A DNA stretch of 64,000 bases from Streptomyces sp. TLI_146 (lineage in GTDB: Bacteria > Actinomycetota > Actinomycetes > Streptomycetales > Streptomycetaceae), in contig NZ_PJMX01000001.1 of the NCBI RefSeq assembly GCF_002846415.1, positions 3,968,001 to 4,032,000 on the forward strand, in the 5' to 3' direction. Shown here piece by piece: positions 38,295-46,455 of the stretch. The notes under the pieces were generated by a model. That model was not told where the DNA came from. It did not search any database and saw only the letters and a program-made list of their open reading frames with translations. Positions within the stretch are counted from its first letter, which is position 1, and the number at the start of each line of letters is the position of its first letter. A program made the translations under genes and the position numbers.

Positions 38295-38350
38295 AGGGGC
38301 GCGGGGAACTGCGCGACCAGCCCACGACGGCCCGCAGCCGCGCGACGAAC
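38295..38350 (+). repeat. dispersed intergenic repeat, single copy
   Basis: AAGGGGCGCGGGGAACTGCGC, GACCAGCC, a CGGCCCGCAG segment and GACGAAC lie between convergent LCP 4 and the thioesterase. It is the same unit as at 26741-26790. Confidence 0.8.
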
Positions 38351-38371
38351 CCGGGGCCCCCGGGCGGAGCG

Positions 38372-38896
38372 CTAGTCGTCCAGCCCCTCCGCCGCCCGCT
38401 TCTCGCGGAGTTCCAGGATCGCCCGGCGGCGGGCCAGGCGGTGGGTGCGGCGGATCTGGGCCTCCTGGTAGCGGCGCTCGTCGCGCTCCGTCTCCGGGAG
38501 CACCGGCGGGACGGGACGGGGCTTGCCGTCCGCGTCGACCGCCGCGAAGACCAGGTACGCCGAGCCGACCTGCTGCGCGGGCGTGGACTCGTTCCAGCGC
38601 TCGGCCAGGACCCGTACGCCGACCTCCATCGAGGACCGGCCGGTCCAGTTGACCTGGGCCTTCACATGGACCAGGTCCCCGACCCTGACCGGCATCAAAA
38701 ACGCCATCTCGTCCATCGACGCCGTGACCGCCGGGCCCCCGGAGTGGCGTCCGGCGACCGCCCCCGCCGCGTCGTCCACCAGCTTCATGATCACACCGCC
38801 GTGCACCGTACCCAGCAGGTTCGTGTCATGGGCGGTCATGATGTGGCTCAGGGTGGTACGGGACGCCGAGGTCGGCTTGCCCGGGAGATCAGTCAT
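38372..38896 (-). CDS. acyl-CoA thioesterase, hotdog fold
   Basis: This 174-residue enzyme hydrolyses acyl-CoA to free fatty acid and CoA. The hotdog domain covers residues about 15-140, with the YciA/BACH-type motifs NLLGTVHGGVIMKLVDDAAG (substrate pocket and catalytic Asp) and DEMAFLMPVRVGDLVHV. The C-terminal 35 residues are charged and helical, with many Arg and Glu. ATG 38896 (MTDLPGKPTSA) is chosen; the frame runs upstream but with non-family residues. Confidence 0.9.
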   Translation of the reverse strand: MTDLPGKPTSASRTTLSHIMTAHDTNLLGTVHGGVIMKLVDDAAGAVAGRHSGGPAVTASMDEMAFLMPVRVGDLVHVKAQVNWTGRSSMEVGVRVLAERWNESTPAQQVGSAYLVFAAVDADGKPRPVPPVLPETERDERRYQEAQIRRTHRLARRRAILELREKRAAEGLDD

Positions 38897-39024
38897 ACCG
38901 CCCAGCTTATGCGGGGCCGGGCGTGTCCTCATTGCGCGCACATTGCATCAGCTGTGCAACAGCCCGGGCCCAGATCCCCACCCGCCCTGTCAGACACGCG
39001 GGGGACCCGTGCATGCTTGACCGC

Positions 39025-40350
39025 ATGAACGACGGATGGTCCGACGACGACCGCGGCGAGCGCTACGGCCGCGGCAGCTCCGCCGCGCAGCCGGACGGCC
39101 CGCGCGTGATGCGCCACGTGCAGCGGCCCGTGGGCTCCACTCCGGTGCGCCCGCAGCGCCCGGTCCCGCCGCAGCAGCCCTCGTACGACGACGGCTCCGG
39201 CTACGGACAGCAGCAGTACGGCAACGGTGTGCCCGCGCCGGGCTCGTACGACAGCGGCTACAGCGACGGCCAGGTCTACGGCTCCCCGTCCGGACGCGGC
39301 CCCGGCGGCCGGGGTCCGGGCGGATCCGGCGGCGGCCCCGGCGCGGCCGGCGCCCCCGCCAGGCCGCGGCCGAACTGGAAGCGCCGCATCCTGATCGGCT
39401 CGACGGTCCTGGTGGTCGCGATCGTCGGCGTCTCCGTCGGCACGTACTTCTGGGCCGACGGCAAGATGCACCGCGACGTGGACCTGTCGAAGGTCATCGA
39501 CCGCCCCGCCGGCGGCAAGGGCACCAACTACCTCATCGTCGGTTCGGACTCCCGCGACGGGCTCTCCAAGGACCAGAAGAAGAAGCTGCACACCGGCTCC
39601 GCCGAGGGCAAGCGGACCGACTCGATGATGATCCTGCACACCGGTGACAACGGGAACACGATGATCTCGCTGCCGCGCGACTCGTGGGTGCAGATCCCCA
39701 GCTTCAAGGGCTCACAGTCCGGCAAGCTGTTCCCGGCCAAGGGCCACAACAAGCTGAACGCGGCGTACGCGATGGACGGCCCCGAGCTGCTTGTGCGCAC
39801 GGTCGAGGCCAACACCGGGCTGCACATCGACCACTACGCCGAGATCGGCTTCGCGGGCTTCGCGAACATCGTGGACGCGGTCGGCGGCGTGGAGATCGAC
39901 ATCCCGCAGGACATCAAGGACAAGGACTCGGGCGCCGACTTCAAGAAGGGCAAGCAGACCCTCGACGGCCAGCAGGCCCTCGCCTTCGTCCGCAACCGCC
40001 ACGGCTACGCGGCCGGCGACCTGGAGCGCACCAAGAACCAGCAGCGCTTCCTGTCCGCCCTGGCCAGCCAGACGGCGACCCCGTCGACCGTGCTCAACCC
40101 GTTCAAGCTGTACCCGGTGATGGGCGCGGGCCTGGACACGCTGGTCGTCGACAAGGACATGAGCCTGTTCGACCTGGGCGACATGTTCTGGGCGATGAAG
40201 GGCGTCACCAGCGGCGGCGGCACGTCGATGAACATGCCGATCTCCGGCAACGGCCCGCAGACGTCCCTGGTGTGGGACAGCGGGAAGGTCAAGCAGCTGG
40301 TGAACGAGCTGAACAACGACCAGAAGGTCACGGTGACCGCGTCGCGCTGA
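39025..40350 (+). CDS. LCP family wall-polymer ligase 5
   Basis: This 441-residue LCP protein has a long disordered cytosolic tail of about 110 residues rich in Gly, Pro, Tyr, Gln and Ser. A membrane helix follows at about 120-145, then an LCP domain at about 170-400 with NYLIVGSDSRDG, TMISLPRDSWVQIP, LHIDHYAEIGFAGFAN and ALAFVRNRHGYAAGDLER. No LytR_C domain is present. The ATG 39025 (MNDGWSDDD) is used; an in-frame ATG at 39013 adds four residues. A terminator at 40425-40467 follows. Confidence 0.9.
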   Translation: MNDGWSDDDRGERYGRGSSAAQPDGPRVMRHVQRPVGSTPVRPQRPVPPQQPSYDDGSGYGQQQYGNGVPAPGSYDSGYSDGQVYGSPSGRGPGGRGPGGSGGGPGAAGAPARPRPNWKRRILIGSTVLVVAIVGVSVGTYFWADGKMHRDVDLSKVIDRPAGGKGTNYLIVGSDSRDGLSKDQKKKLHTGSAEGKRTDSMMILHTGDNGNTMISLPRDSWVQIPSFKGSQSGKLFPAKGHNKLNAAYAMDGPELLVRTVEANTGLHIDHYAEIGFAGFANIVDAVGGVEIDIPQDIKDKDSGADFKKGKQTLDGQQALAFVRNRHGYAAGDLERTKNQQRFLSALASQTATPSTVLNPFKLYPVMGAGLDTLVVDKDMSLFDLGDMFWAMKGVTSGGGTSMNMPISGNGPQTSLVWDSGKVKQLVNELNNDQKVTVTASR

Positions 40351-40424
40351 CCATCCATCAGAAGCCCTCGGGCGCGACAAGACTCACAGAGAAACCACAG
40401 GGCACTGCACAACTGCCCGCCCTT

Positions 40425-40467
40425 GCCCCGCTTTGCGCGCCCAAGTGGTGGGCCCAGCGGGGCTTTT
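40425..40467 (+). terminator. intrinsic terminator after LCP 5
   Basis: The outer stem GCCCCGCT with AGCGGGGC encloses an inner GCCC/GGGC stem and is followed by TTTT. Confidence 0.75.
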
Positions 40468-40553
40468 GGCGTAAAGAAACCTCTACTGCGCCCCTTGTTC
40501 CGGTCATACGATCACCGGCATTCGTGGATTCTCCCGTACCCCGAAGGGCTGTA

Positions 40554-41810
40554 GTGAACATTCGCCGTGCTCTGACGACGGCCGTCGCCGCCGCTGTGAC
40601 CGCGCCCGTGGTGATCCTGTCGGCGGGCCCCGCGCTCGCCGACGCCCAGCCGGCCGCGCAGACGCAGAAGCAGAAGAAGCCGACCCTCGCCGAGCTGGAG
40701 AAGGCCGCCGCGGCGGCGAAGAAGGTGTACGAGGACGCTCTCGCCGCGGAGACGGCGGCCAGGGCGGCGCTGGACGCGCTGGAGTCGCCCACCGACCCGC
40801 TCAACGCGGCGCGCACCGACACGGCGAAGAAGGCCGCTGACGCGACTGCCCGCCAGAAGGTCGCCGACAAGGCGCTCTCCGACGCCGAGTTCGAGCTCCA
40901 GAAGCTGCCCGCCGAGGCGACGAAGGACGAGCGGGACGCCGCACGGAAGAAGGTCGACGAGGCCAGGAAGGACGCCGAGAAGGCCGCCGCCGACAAGGCC
41001 GCGGCCGACGCCCTGGCCAAGAAGGCCTCCGACGCCTGGGGCGACGCGCGAGTCCTGGCTGCGCAGAAGATCGACGCGGCGCAGAAGGAGGTCGCGAAGG
41101 CCCTGGCGGCGAAGGAGGCCGCGGACAAGGCGCTCGCCGACGCCAAGAAGGCGGCCGAGAACCCGGCCTGCGACCCCGGCGGCCTGCTCGTCACCGCGGC
41201 CCTCACGGACCTGCCGTCCAAGATCACCGCGGGAACCAGCACCGACTTCTCGCTGCGGATCACCAACGGCACGGACAAGACCCTCGACAGGCTCCGCGCG
41301 TTCACCTACCTGTGGGCCGCCGACAAGAGCCACCACAAGATCCCCGGCGGCCTCCTGCACCTCCAGTGGTCCACCGCCACGTCCCAGGGCTGGAAGGACG
41401 TCGACACCCTGGACCGCGCGGGCACGGTCGAGGACCTGCGCGCGGGCGCGCACGCCGACATGAAGCTCCGGCTCACCCTCGACGCGAAGACCCCGGCGGG
41501 CCAGGGCTTCGCCTTCGTCTCGGCCCTCAGGGGGGAGAAGGCCTGCGACGGCTCGAAGCCGCCGATGAAGAAGTACCCGTTCGAGATCCTCGCGGCCGGC
41601 GGCAAGCCGGGCCCGGGGAGGACGAGCACCCCGGACACCAAGCCGCTGGGCGGCACCTCCACCACCCCGGTGAACACCGCCCCCACCGGTCAGCTCGCCG
41701 CCACCGGCTCCTCCTCCGCCACCCCGCGGCTCGCCCTGGCGGGCGGCGCGGCGGTGGTGGCCGGGGCGGGCGCGGTCCTGGCCACGCGCCGGCGCCGCAC
41801 GGACGGCTGA
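40554..41810 (+). CDS. sortase-anchored surface protein (LAATG) with coiled coil
   Basis: This 418-residue secreted protein has a signal peptide at 1-27 (ending near GPALADA). A long Ala, Lys, Glu and Asp rich helical region at about 40-205, with heptad-like repeats, predicts a coiled coil. A beta-rich domain at about 210-340 contains two Cys. The Thr/Pro rich wall linker is followed by the sorting signal LAATG at residues 381-385, a hydrophobic stretch and RRRR. LAxTG is the motif of Streptomyces class E sortases, so it should be linked to peptidoglycan. The GTG start at 40554 places the signal correctly. Confidence 0.85.
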   Translation: MNIRRALTTAVAAAVTAPVVILSAGPALADAQPAAQTQKQKKPTLAELEKAAAAAKKVYEDALAAETAARAALDALESPTDPLNAARTDTAKKAADATARQKVADKALSDAEFELQKLPAEATKDERDAARKKVDEARKDAEKAAADKAAADALAKKASDAWGDARVLAAQKIDAAQKEVAKALAAKEAADKALADAKKAAENPACDPGGLLVTAALTDLPSKITAGTSTDFSLRITNGTDKTLDRLRAFTYLWAADKSHHKIPGGLLHLQWSTATSQGWKDVDTLDRAGTVEDLRAGAHADMKLRLTLDAKTPAGQGFAFVSALRGEKACDGSKPPMKKYPFEILAAGGKPGPGRTSTPDTKPLGGTSTTPVNTAPTGQLAATGSSSATPRLALAGGAAVVAGAGAVLATRRRRTDG

Positions 41811-41827
41811 ACGCCCGTCCCGCGGCA

Positions 41828-41872
41828 CACCTCGGGTCCGTATCCGTGACGCACGGGTACGGGCCCGAGGTG
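41828..41872. terminator. long hairpin after the surface-protein gene
   Basis: CACCTCGGG, CCGTA and CCGTG pair with CACGG, TACGG and CCCGAGGTG around a 3-base loop, with two mismatches. There is no T run. Confidence 0.65.
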
Positions 41873-42141
41873 CTTGTCCGATGGGGAAGCCCGCTGGGGA
41901 AGGTTGCGGCCCCCCCAGCCGCACCACAGACGAGCCGGCTCGGGGGCAGGTTACGCGGTTTCCTGTTCCGGCAACCGTGATCGCTTGACCCGCGCTCCTC
42001 ACCCTCGGTTTCCCGGCCAGTGTCAGCTCAGGATCTCCCCAGCAGGACGCCCATGACCGGCCCGAAACGGACCCGAGCGGACCGGAGGCCGATCACCGCC
42101 CGCGAGCCATCGAAAATGGCCGCTGACCTGCGATATCCCAG

Positions 42142-43299
42142 TTACGGCAGGTTCCTGGCCATCACGATGCGCTGGACCTGGTTCGTACCCTCGTAGATCT
42201 GCGTGATCTTCGCGTCGCGCATCATGCGCTCGACCGGGTAGTCGCGGGTGTAGCCGTAGCCGCCGAGGAGCTGGACGGCGTCCGTGGTGGCCTCCATGGC
42301 GACGTCCGAGGCGAAGCACTTCGCCGCCGCGCCCAGGTAGGTCAGGTCCGCATCACCGCGCTCCGAGGCCGCCGCGGCCTGGTACGTGAGGGCGCGGGCG
42401 GCGGAGATCTTCATCGCCATGTCGGCGAGCATGAACTGGATGCCCTGGAACTCGGCGATCGGCTTGCCGAACTGCTTGCGCTCCTGGACGTAGCCCTTGG
42501 CGTAGTCGAGGGCGCCCTGGGCGATGCCGAGCGCCTGGGCCGCGATGGTGATGCGGGTGTGGTCCAGGGTCTTCATCGCCGTGGCGAAGCCGGTGCCCTC
42601 CTCGCCGATCATGCGGTCGGCGGGGATGCGGACGTTGTCGAGGTAGACCTCGCGGGTCGGGGAGCCCTTGATGCCGAGCTTCTTCTCCGGGGCGCCGAAG
42701 GAGACGCCCGGGTCGGACTTCTCGACCACGAAGGCGGAGATGCCCTTGGAGCGCTTCTCCGGGTCCGTCACGGCCATGACCGTGTAGTAGTCGGAGACGC
42801 CCGCGTTGGTGATCCAGCGCTTCACGCCGTTGAGGACCCAGAAGTCGCCGTCACGGACCGCGCGGGTCTTCATGCCCGCCGCGTCCGAGCCCGCGTCCGG
42901 CTCCGAGAGGCAGTACGAGAACATCGCGTCGCCCTTGGCCAGCGGGCCCAGGTACTTCTTCTTCAGCTCCTCGGAGCCGGAGAGGATCACCGGGAGCGAG
43001 CCGAGCTTGTTCACGGCCGGGATGAGGGAGGAGGACGCGCAGACGCGGGCCACCTCCTCGATCACGATGACGGTGGCGAGCGCGTCGGCGCCGGCGCCGC
43101 CGTACTCCTCGGGGACGTGCACGGCGTGCAGGTCGTTGGCGACCAGGGCGTCCAGCGCCTCCTGCGGGAAGCGGGCCTCCTCGTCGACCTCGGCCGCGAA
43201 CGGCGCGATCTTCGCCTCGGAGAGCGAGCGGATCGCGTCGCGGAGCATGTCGTGTTCTTCGGACGGGCGGTACAGGTCGAAATCAGCCGTTCCGGCCAA
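42142..43299 (-). CDS. acyl-CoA dehydrogenase
   Basis: This 385-residue FAD enzyme makes the first oxidation in acyl-CoA degradation, passing electrons to ETF. The FAD/substrate motif MFSYCLSEPDAGSDAAGM is at about 122-139, WITNAGVSDYYTVMA follows, and the C-terminal YEGTNQVQRIVMARNLP contains the catalytic Glu region. The length is full. The M. tuberculosis counterpart is fadE25 (Rv3274c), also next to purE and purK. The start is the ATG at 43299. An AT-rich candidate operator lies at 43331-43340 just upstream. Confidence 0.94.
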   Translation of the reverse strand: MAGTADFDLYRPSEEHDMLRDAIRSLSEAKIAPFAAEVDEEARFPQEALDALVANDLHAVHVPEEYGGAGADALATVIVIEEVARVCASSSLIPAVNKLGSLPVILSGSEELKKKYLGPLAKGDAMFSYCLSEPDAGSDAAGMKTRAVRDGDFWVLNGVKRWITNAGVSDYYTVMAVTDPEKRSKGISAFVVEKSDPGVSFGAPEKKLGIKGSPTREVYLDNVRIPADRMIGEEGTGFATAMKTLDHTRITIAAQALGIAQGALDYAKGYVQERKQFGKPIAEFQGIQFMLADMAMKISAARALTYQAAAASERGDADLTYLGAAAKCFASDVAMEATTDAVQLLGGYGYTRDYPVERMMRDAKITQIYEGTNQVQRIVMARNLP

Positions 43300-43330
43300 G
43301 GTGACTCACTCCCCAAGGGCGCTAACTACC

Positions 43331-43340
43331 GTTAAGTAAC
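43331..43340 (-). promoter_or_regulatory. candidate operator upstream of the acyl-CoA dehydrogenase gene
   Basis: GTTAAGTAAC is an inverted repeat of GTTA and TAAC, embedded in an unusually AT-rich stretch (43321-43350) 32 bases before the start codon. TetR-type regulators of fatty acid degradation bind such sites, but no specific match is claimed. Confidence 0.35.
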
Positions 43341-43489
43341 CTTAATTTTAGTGGGGTGTACGGCCCGGGGCATACGTGAGCTTGACGACAGGGCGGCGAT
43401 CGCCGTTGATCGGTGCGGATCACGGGCCCCGTACGGCCCCGACTATGCTCGGGCAGCGCCCTCAAGCCCGTACCTCCCAGGAGCACCGC

Positions 43490-44815
43490 ATGGCCCTCAA
43501 GATCACTGTGATCGGCACCGGATACCTCGGGGCCACCCATGCCGCGGCCATGGCGGAGCTGGGATTCGAGGTGCTGGGCCTCGATGTCGTCCCCGAGAAG
43601 ATCGAGATGCTGGCGCAGGGGCGCGTACCGATGTACGAGCCGGGGCTCGAAGAGCTGCTGAGCAGGCATGTCGCCGGGATCGAGGGATCCAGCGGGCGGC
43701 TGCGCTTCACCACCTCCTGGGAGGAGGTCGGCGCCTTCGGCGATGTGCACTTCGTCTGTGTGAACACCCCGCAGAAGCACGGCGAGTACGCCTGCGACAT
43801 GTCGTACGTCGACTCCGCCTTCGCCTCGCTGGCCCCGCAGCTGCGCGAGGGCGCGCTGGTGGTCGGGAAGTCGACCGTGCCGGTCGGGTCCGCCGCCCGG
43901 CTGGCCGCGACGCTGCCCGAGGGGGTGGAGCTGGCCTGGAACCCCGAGTTCCTGCGCGAGGGCTTCGCCGTGAACGACACCCTGCACCCCGACCGGATCG
44001 TGGTCGGCGTGGAGAGCGAGCGGGCCGAGAAGCTGCTGCGCGAGGTGTACGCGACCCCGGTCGGCGAGGGCTCCCCGTTCGTGGTGACCGACTTCCCGAC
44101 CGCCGAGCTGGTGAAGACCTCCGCGAACTCCTTCCTGGCCACCAAGATCTCGTTCATCAACGCCATGGCCGAGGTGTGCGAGGCCGCCGACGGCGATGTG
44201 GTGAAGCTGGCCGAGGCGATCGGGCACGACGAGCGGATCGGCAACAAGTTCCTGCGGGCCGGGATCGGCTTCGGCGGCGGCTGTCTGCCGAAGGACATCC
44301 GCGCGTTCATGGCCCGCGCCGGTGAGCTCGGCGCCGACCAGGCGCTCACCTTCCTGCGCGAGATCGACTCCATCAACATGCGCCGCCGCGGCCAGATGGT
44401 CGAGATGGCGCGGGAGGCGCTGGGCGGCGGGTCCTTCCTCGGCAAGCGGGTCGCCGTGCTGGGTGCGACCTTCAAGCCGGACTCCGACGACGTACGCGAC
44501 TCGCCCGCCCTGAACGTGGCCGGGCAGATCCACCTCCAGGGCGGCCAGGTCACCGTCTACGACCCCAAGGGCATGGACAACGCCCGCCGCCTCTTCCCCA
44601 CGCTCGGTTACGCGGACACCGCGCTCGACGCGGTCCGGGGCGCGGACGTGGTGCTCCACCTCACCGAGTGGCGCGAGTTCCGCGAGCTGGACCCGGCCGC
44701 GCTGGGCGAGGTGGCCGGGGCCCGGATCGTCCTGGACGGGCGGAACGCGCTGGACGCGGTGAAGTGGCGCGAGGCGGGCTGGACGTTCCGGGCGATGGGC
44801 CGCCCGAGGGCCTAG
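43490..44815 (+). CDS. UDP-glucose 6-dehydrogenase
   Basis: This 441-residue enzyme oxidises UDP-glucose to UDP-glucuronate with two NAD+. The Rossmann motif is at residues 7-32 (VIGTGYLGATHAA). NPEFLREG at 151-158 and the catalytic Cys265 in GFGGGCLPKD follow, with the C-terminal NAD-independent domain beginning near GATFKPDSDDVRDSPA. The ATG 43490 has CAGGAG seven bases upstream; the longer open frame is not used. Glucuronate would feed wall or capsule polymers. It is convergent with the dipeptidase paralogue with only 7 bases between them. Confidence 0.93.
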   Translation: MALKITVIGTGYLGATHAAAMAELGFEVLGLDVVPEKIEMLAQGRVPMYEPGLEELLSRHVAGIEGSSGRLRFTTSWEEVGAFGDVHFVCVNTPQKHGEYACDMSYVDSAFASLAPQLREGALVVGKSTVPVGSAARLAATLPEGVELAWNPEFLREGFAVNDTLHPDRIVVGVESERAEKLLREVYATPVGEGSPFVVTDFPTAELVKTSANSFLATKISFINAMAEVCEAADGDVVKLAEAIGHDERIGNKFLRAGIGFGGGCLPKDIRAFMARAGELGADQALTFLREIDSINMRRRGQMVEMAREALGGGSFLGKRVAVLGATFKPDSDDVRDSPALNVAGQIHLQGGQVTVYDPKGMDNARRLFPTLGYADTALDAVRGADVVLHLTEWREFRELDPAALGEVAGARIVLDGRNALDAVKWREAGWTFRAMGRPRA

Positions 44816-44822
44816 CCCGCAC

Positions 44823-45965
44823 CTACGCCGGGTCCAGGTCCTCGATGGTGGCGGTGGAGGGGCCGCGGCGGGGCTGGGCGGCGCGGGCGGCGAAGTCGAC
44901 GTCGCGGATGACCCGGGCGAAGTTCCCCCAGGTCAGCGCGGCGAGATCGGTGTCGTCCCAGCCGCGTGCGAGGAGCTCGGCGAGCAGTACGGGGTAGCAG
45001 GAGGCGTCCTCCAGGCCGACGGTGCGCGGGGCGCCCGCGGTCAGGCCGTACCCGCCGGAGAGGCCGATGTGGCCGGGCCCGACGACGCCCCGCAGATGCT
45101 CGACGTGGTCGGCGACATCCTGCACACAGGCGGCTCTGCCCGCCCCCGCGACCTGGGCCGGGGAGAAACTCACCAGGCAGACTCCCCCGTTCTCCGGGAG
45201 CTCCTCGACGACCTCGTCGGTGACGTTGAGCGGGTGGTCGGTGAGGGCGCGGGCGGCCGAACGGGTGAAGATCACCGGGGCCTTGGCGGCGCCGAGGGTC
45301 TGGCGGATGGTCTCGGGGGCGGCGCCGGACAGGTCGATGACCATGCCGAGCCGGTTGAGCTCCCGTACGACCTCCTGGCCGAAGCGGGTCAGGCCCGCGC
45401 GGGTCCAGCTCGTGGTGGTGGTGAGGGCGACCGCACGTACGCCGAGGGCGTGGTACGCCCGGACCGTGCCCAGCGAGTCGCCCAGCGCGTGGGCGGCGAC
45501 CGGTCCGAACAGCGACGCGATACGGCCGTGGTTACGGGCGTCGGCGAGGTCCCCGACGGCCCGCGCCAGCCGCAGGCCCTCCGGGCAGGCGTCGACGAGC
45601 GTACGGAGCCGGTCGACGCGTTCCAGCGTGGCGCTGACGGGGTCCGGGCAGTCGGCGGCGACCATCAGCGACCAGAACTGCGCGCCGACGCCGCCGTGGC
45701 GCAGCCGCGGGATGTCGGTGTCGAGCGAACTCTCCCCGAGCTCGACGTCGTGCCACGGGGTGTTCACCAGCACCTGGGCGAGGGTGTTGTAGCCGTCGGC
45801 GACGGGGTGCGCGCGCAGGAGGGTGTGGAGGCGGGTGCGGACGTCGGGGTCGAGGGCGTCGCCGGGGGCGGGGGCCTCCGGCTCGCCCCGTTTCTGGGAG
45901 GCCGGGCGGTCCGGCGCGCCTATCCCGGCGGTGGCGACATCGGCCTCGTCCTGCAGATCTGCCAT
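44823..45965 (-). CDS. M19 dipeptidase paralogue without metal ligands (probable pseudoenzyme)
   Basis: This 380-residue protein is clearly homologous along its whole length to the dipeptidase encoded next door (46456-47649). Every metal-binding position differs: Tyr59 and Thr61 replace His and Asp, Val156 replaces Glu, Gly214 and Arg235 replace the two His, and Gly305 replaces the last Asp. Leu246 also replaces the substrate-binding Arg. The fold-forming residues in between (TDIPRLRHGGVGAQFWSL, LTWGNFARVIRD) are kept, and the frame is intact, so it looks like a maintained non-catalytic relative. The ATG 45965 has GGGAGG five bases upstream; a longer GTG form from 46013 lacks one. Confidence 0.8.
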   Translation of the reverse strand: MADLQDEADVATAGIGAPDRPASQKRGEPEAPAPGDALDPDVRTRLHTLLRAHPVADGYNTLAQVLVNTPWHDVELGESSLDTDIPRLRHGGVGAQFWSLMVAADCPDPVSATLERVDRLRTLVDACPEGLRLARAVGDLADARNHGRIASLFGPVAAHALGDSLGTVRAYHALGVRAVALTTTTSWTRAGLTRFGQEVVRELNRLGMVIDLSGAAPETIRQTLGAAKAPVIFTRSAARALTDHPLNVTDEVVEELPENGGVCLVSFSPAQVAGAGRAACVQDVADHVEHLRGVVGPGHIGLSGGYGLTAGAPRTVGLEDASCYPVLLAELLARGWDDTDLAALTWGNFARVIRDVDFAARAAQPRRGPSTATIEDLDPA

Positions 45966-46077
45966 GACAGCCTCCCGGTTCGGCCTCGGCGGCGGCAGTG
46001 CTGCCAGCGTCACACGGGGGTGACGGGAGGTCGCGGCGGACGCGGCGTTCGGATGAGCGACGTTAATCGGCCCGGGG

Positions 46078-46393
46078 TTTGTCTGCGGGTGTGTGGTGGG
46101 TTGCTCGCGCAGTTCCCCGCGCCCCTAAACCCTCCTTCGTCTGCGGACCGTGGACGGTTGCTCGCGCAGTTCCCCGCGCCCCTCAACCCTCCTTCGTCTG
46201 CGGACCGTGGACGGTTGCTCGCGCAGTTCCCCGCGCCCCTAGGGGGTCGGCCGCAGCCGGCGAAGCCAGCTCAGCCACAGGCTTTCAGGGGCGCGGGGAA
46301 CTGCGCGAGAAGCGAGCACGGTCCGCAGACGAACGAGGGTTTCCAGGGGCGCGGGGAACTGCGCGACCAGCCATCTACGGTCCGCAGACGAAC
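46078..46393. repeat. array of dispersed intergenic repeats, three direct and two inverted copies
   Basis: GCGCAGTTCCCCGCGCCCCT starts at 46107, 46164 and 46221, an exact 57-base period, each with a TTCGTCTGCGGACCGT flank. Two reverse-complement copies follow at about 46287-46306 and 46345-46364. The array fills the gap between the two dipeptidase genes. It can fold into large hairpins and is also present as single or paired copies at 25.4, 26.6, 26.7 and 38.3 kb. Confidence 0.9.
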
Positions 46394-46455
46394 GCGAGCC
46401 GGGGTGCAGGGGCCGCAGGCCCCGCCCAAGGGGGCCGGGGCGCAGCCCCCGGGGC

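Noticed and set aside
46078..46393. CRISPR array
   Set aside because: The regular spacing of copies suggests it, but the repeated unit is almost the whole 57 bases, there are no unique spacers, and copies are inverted midway.
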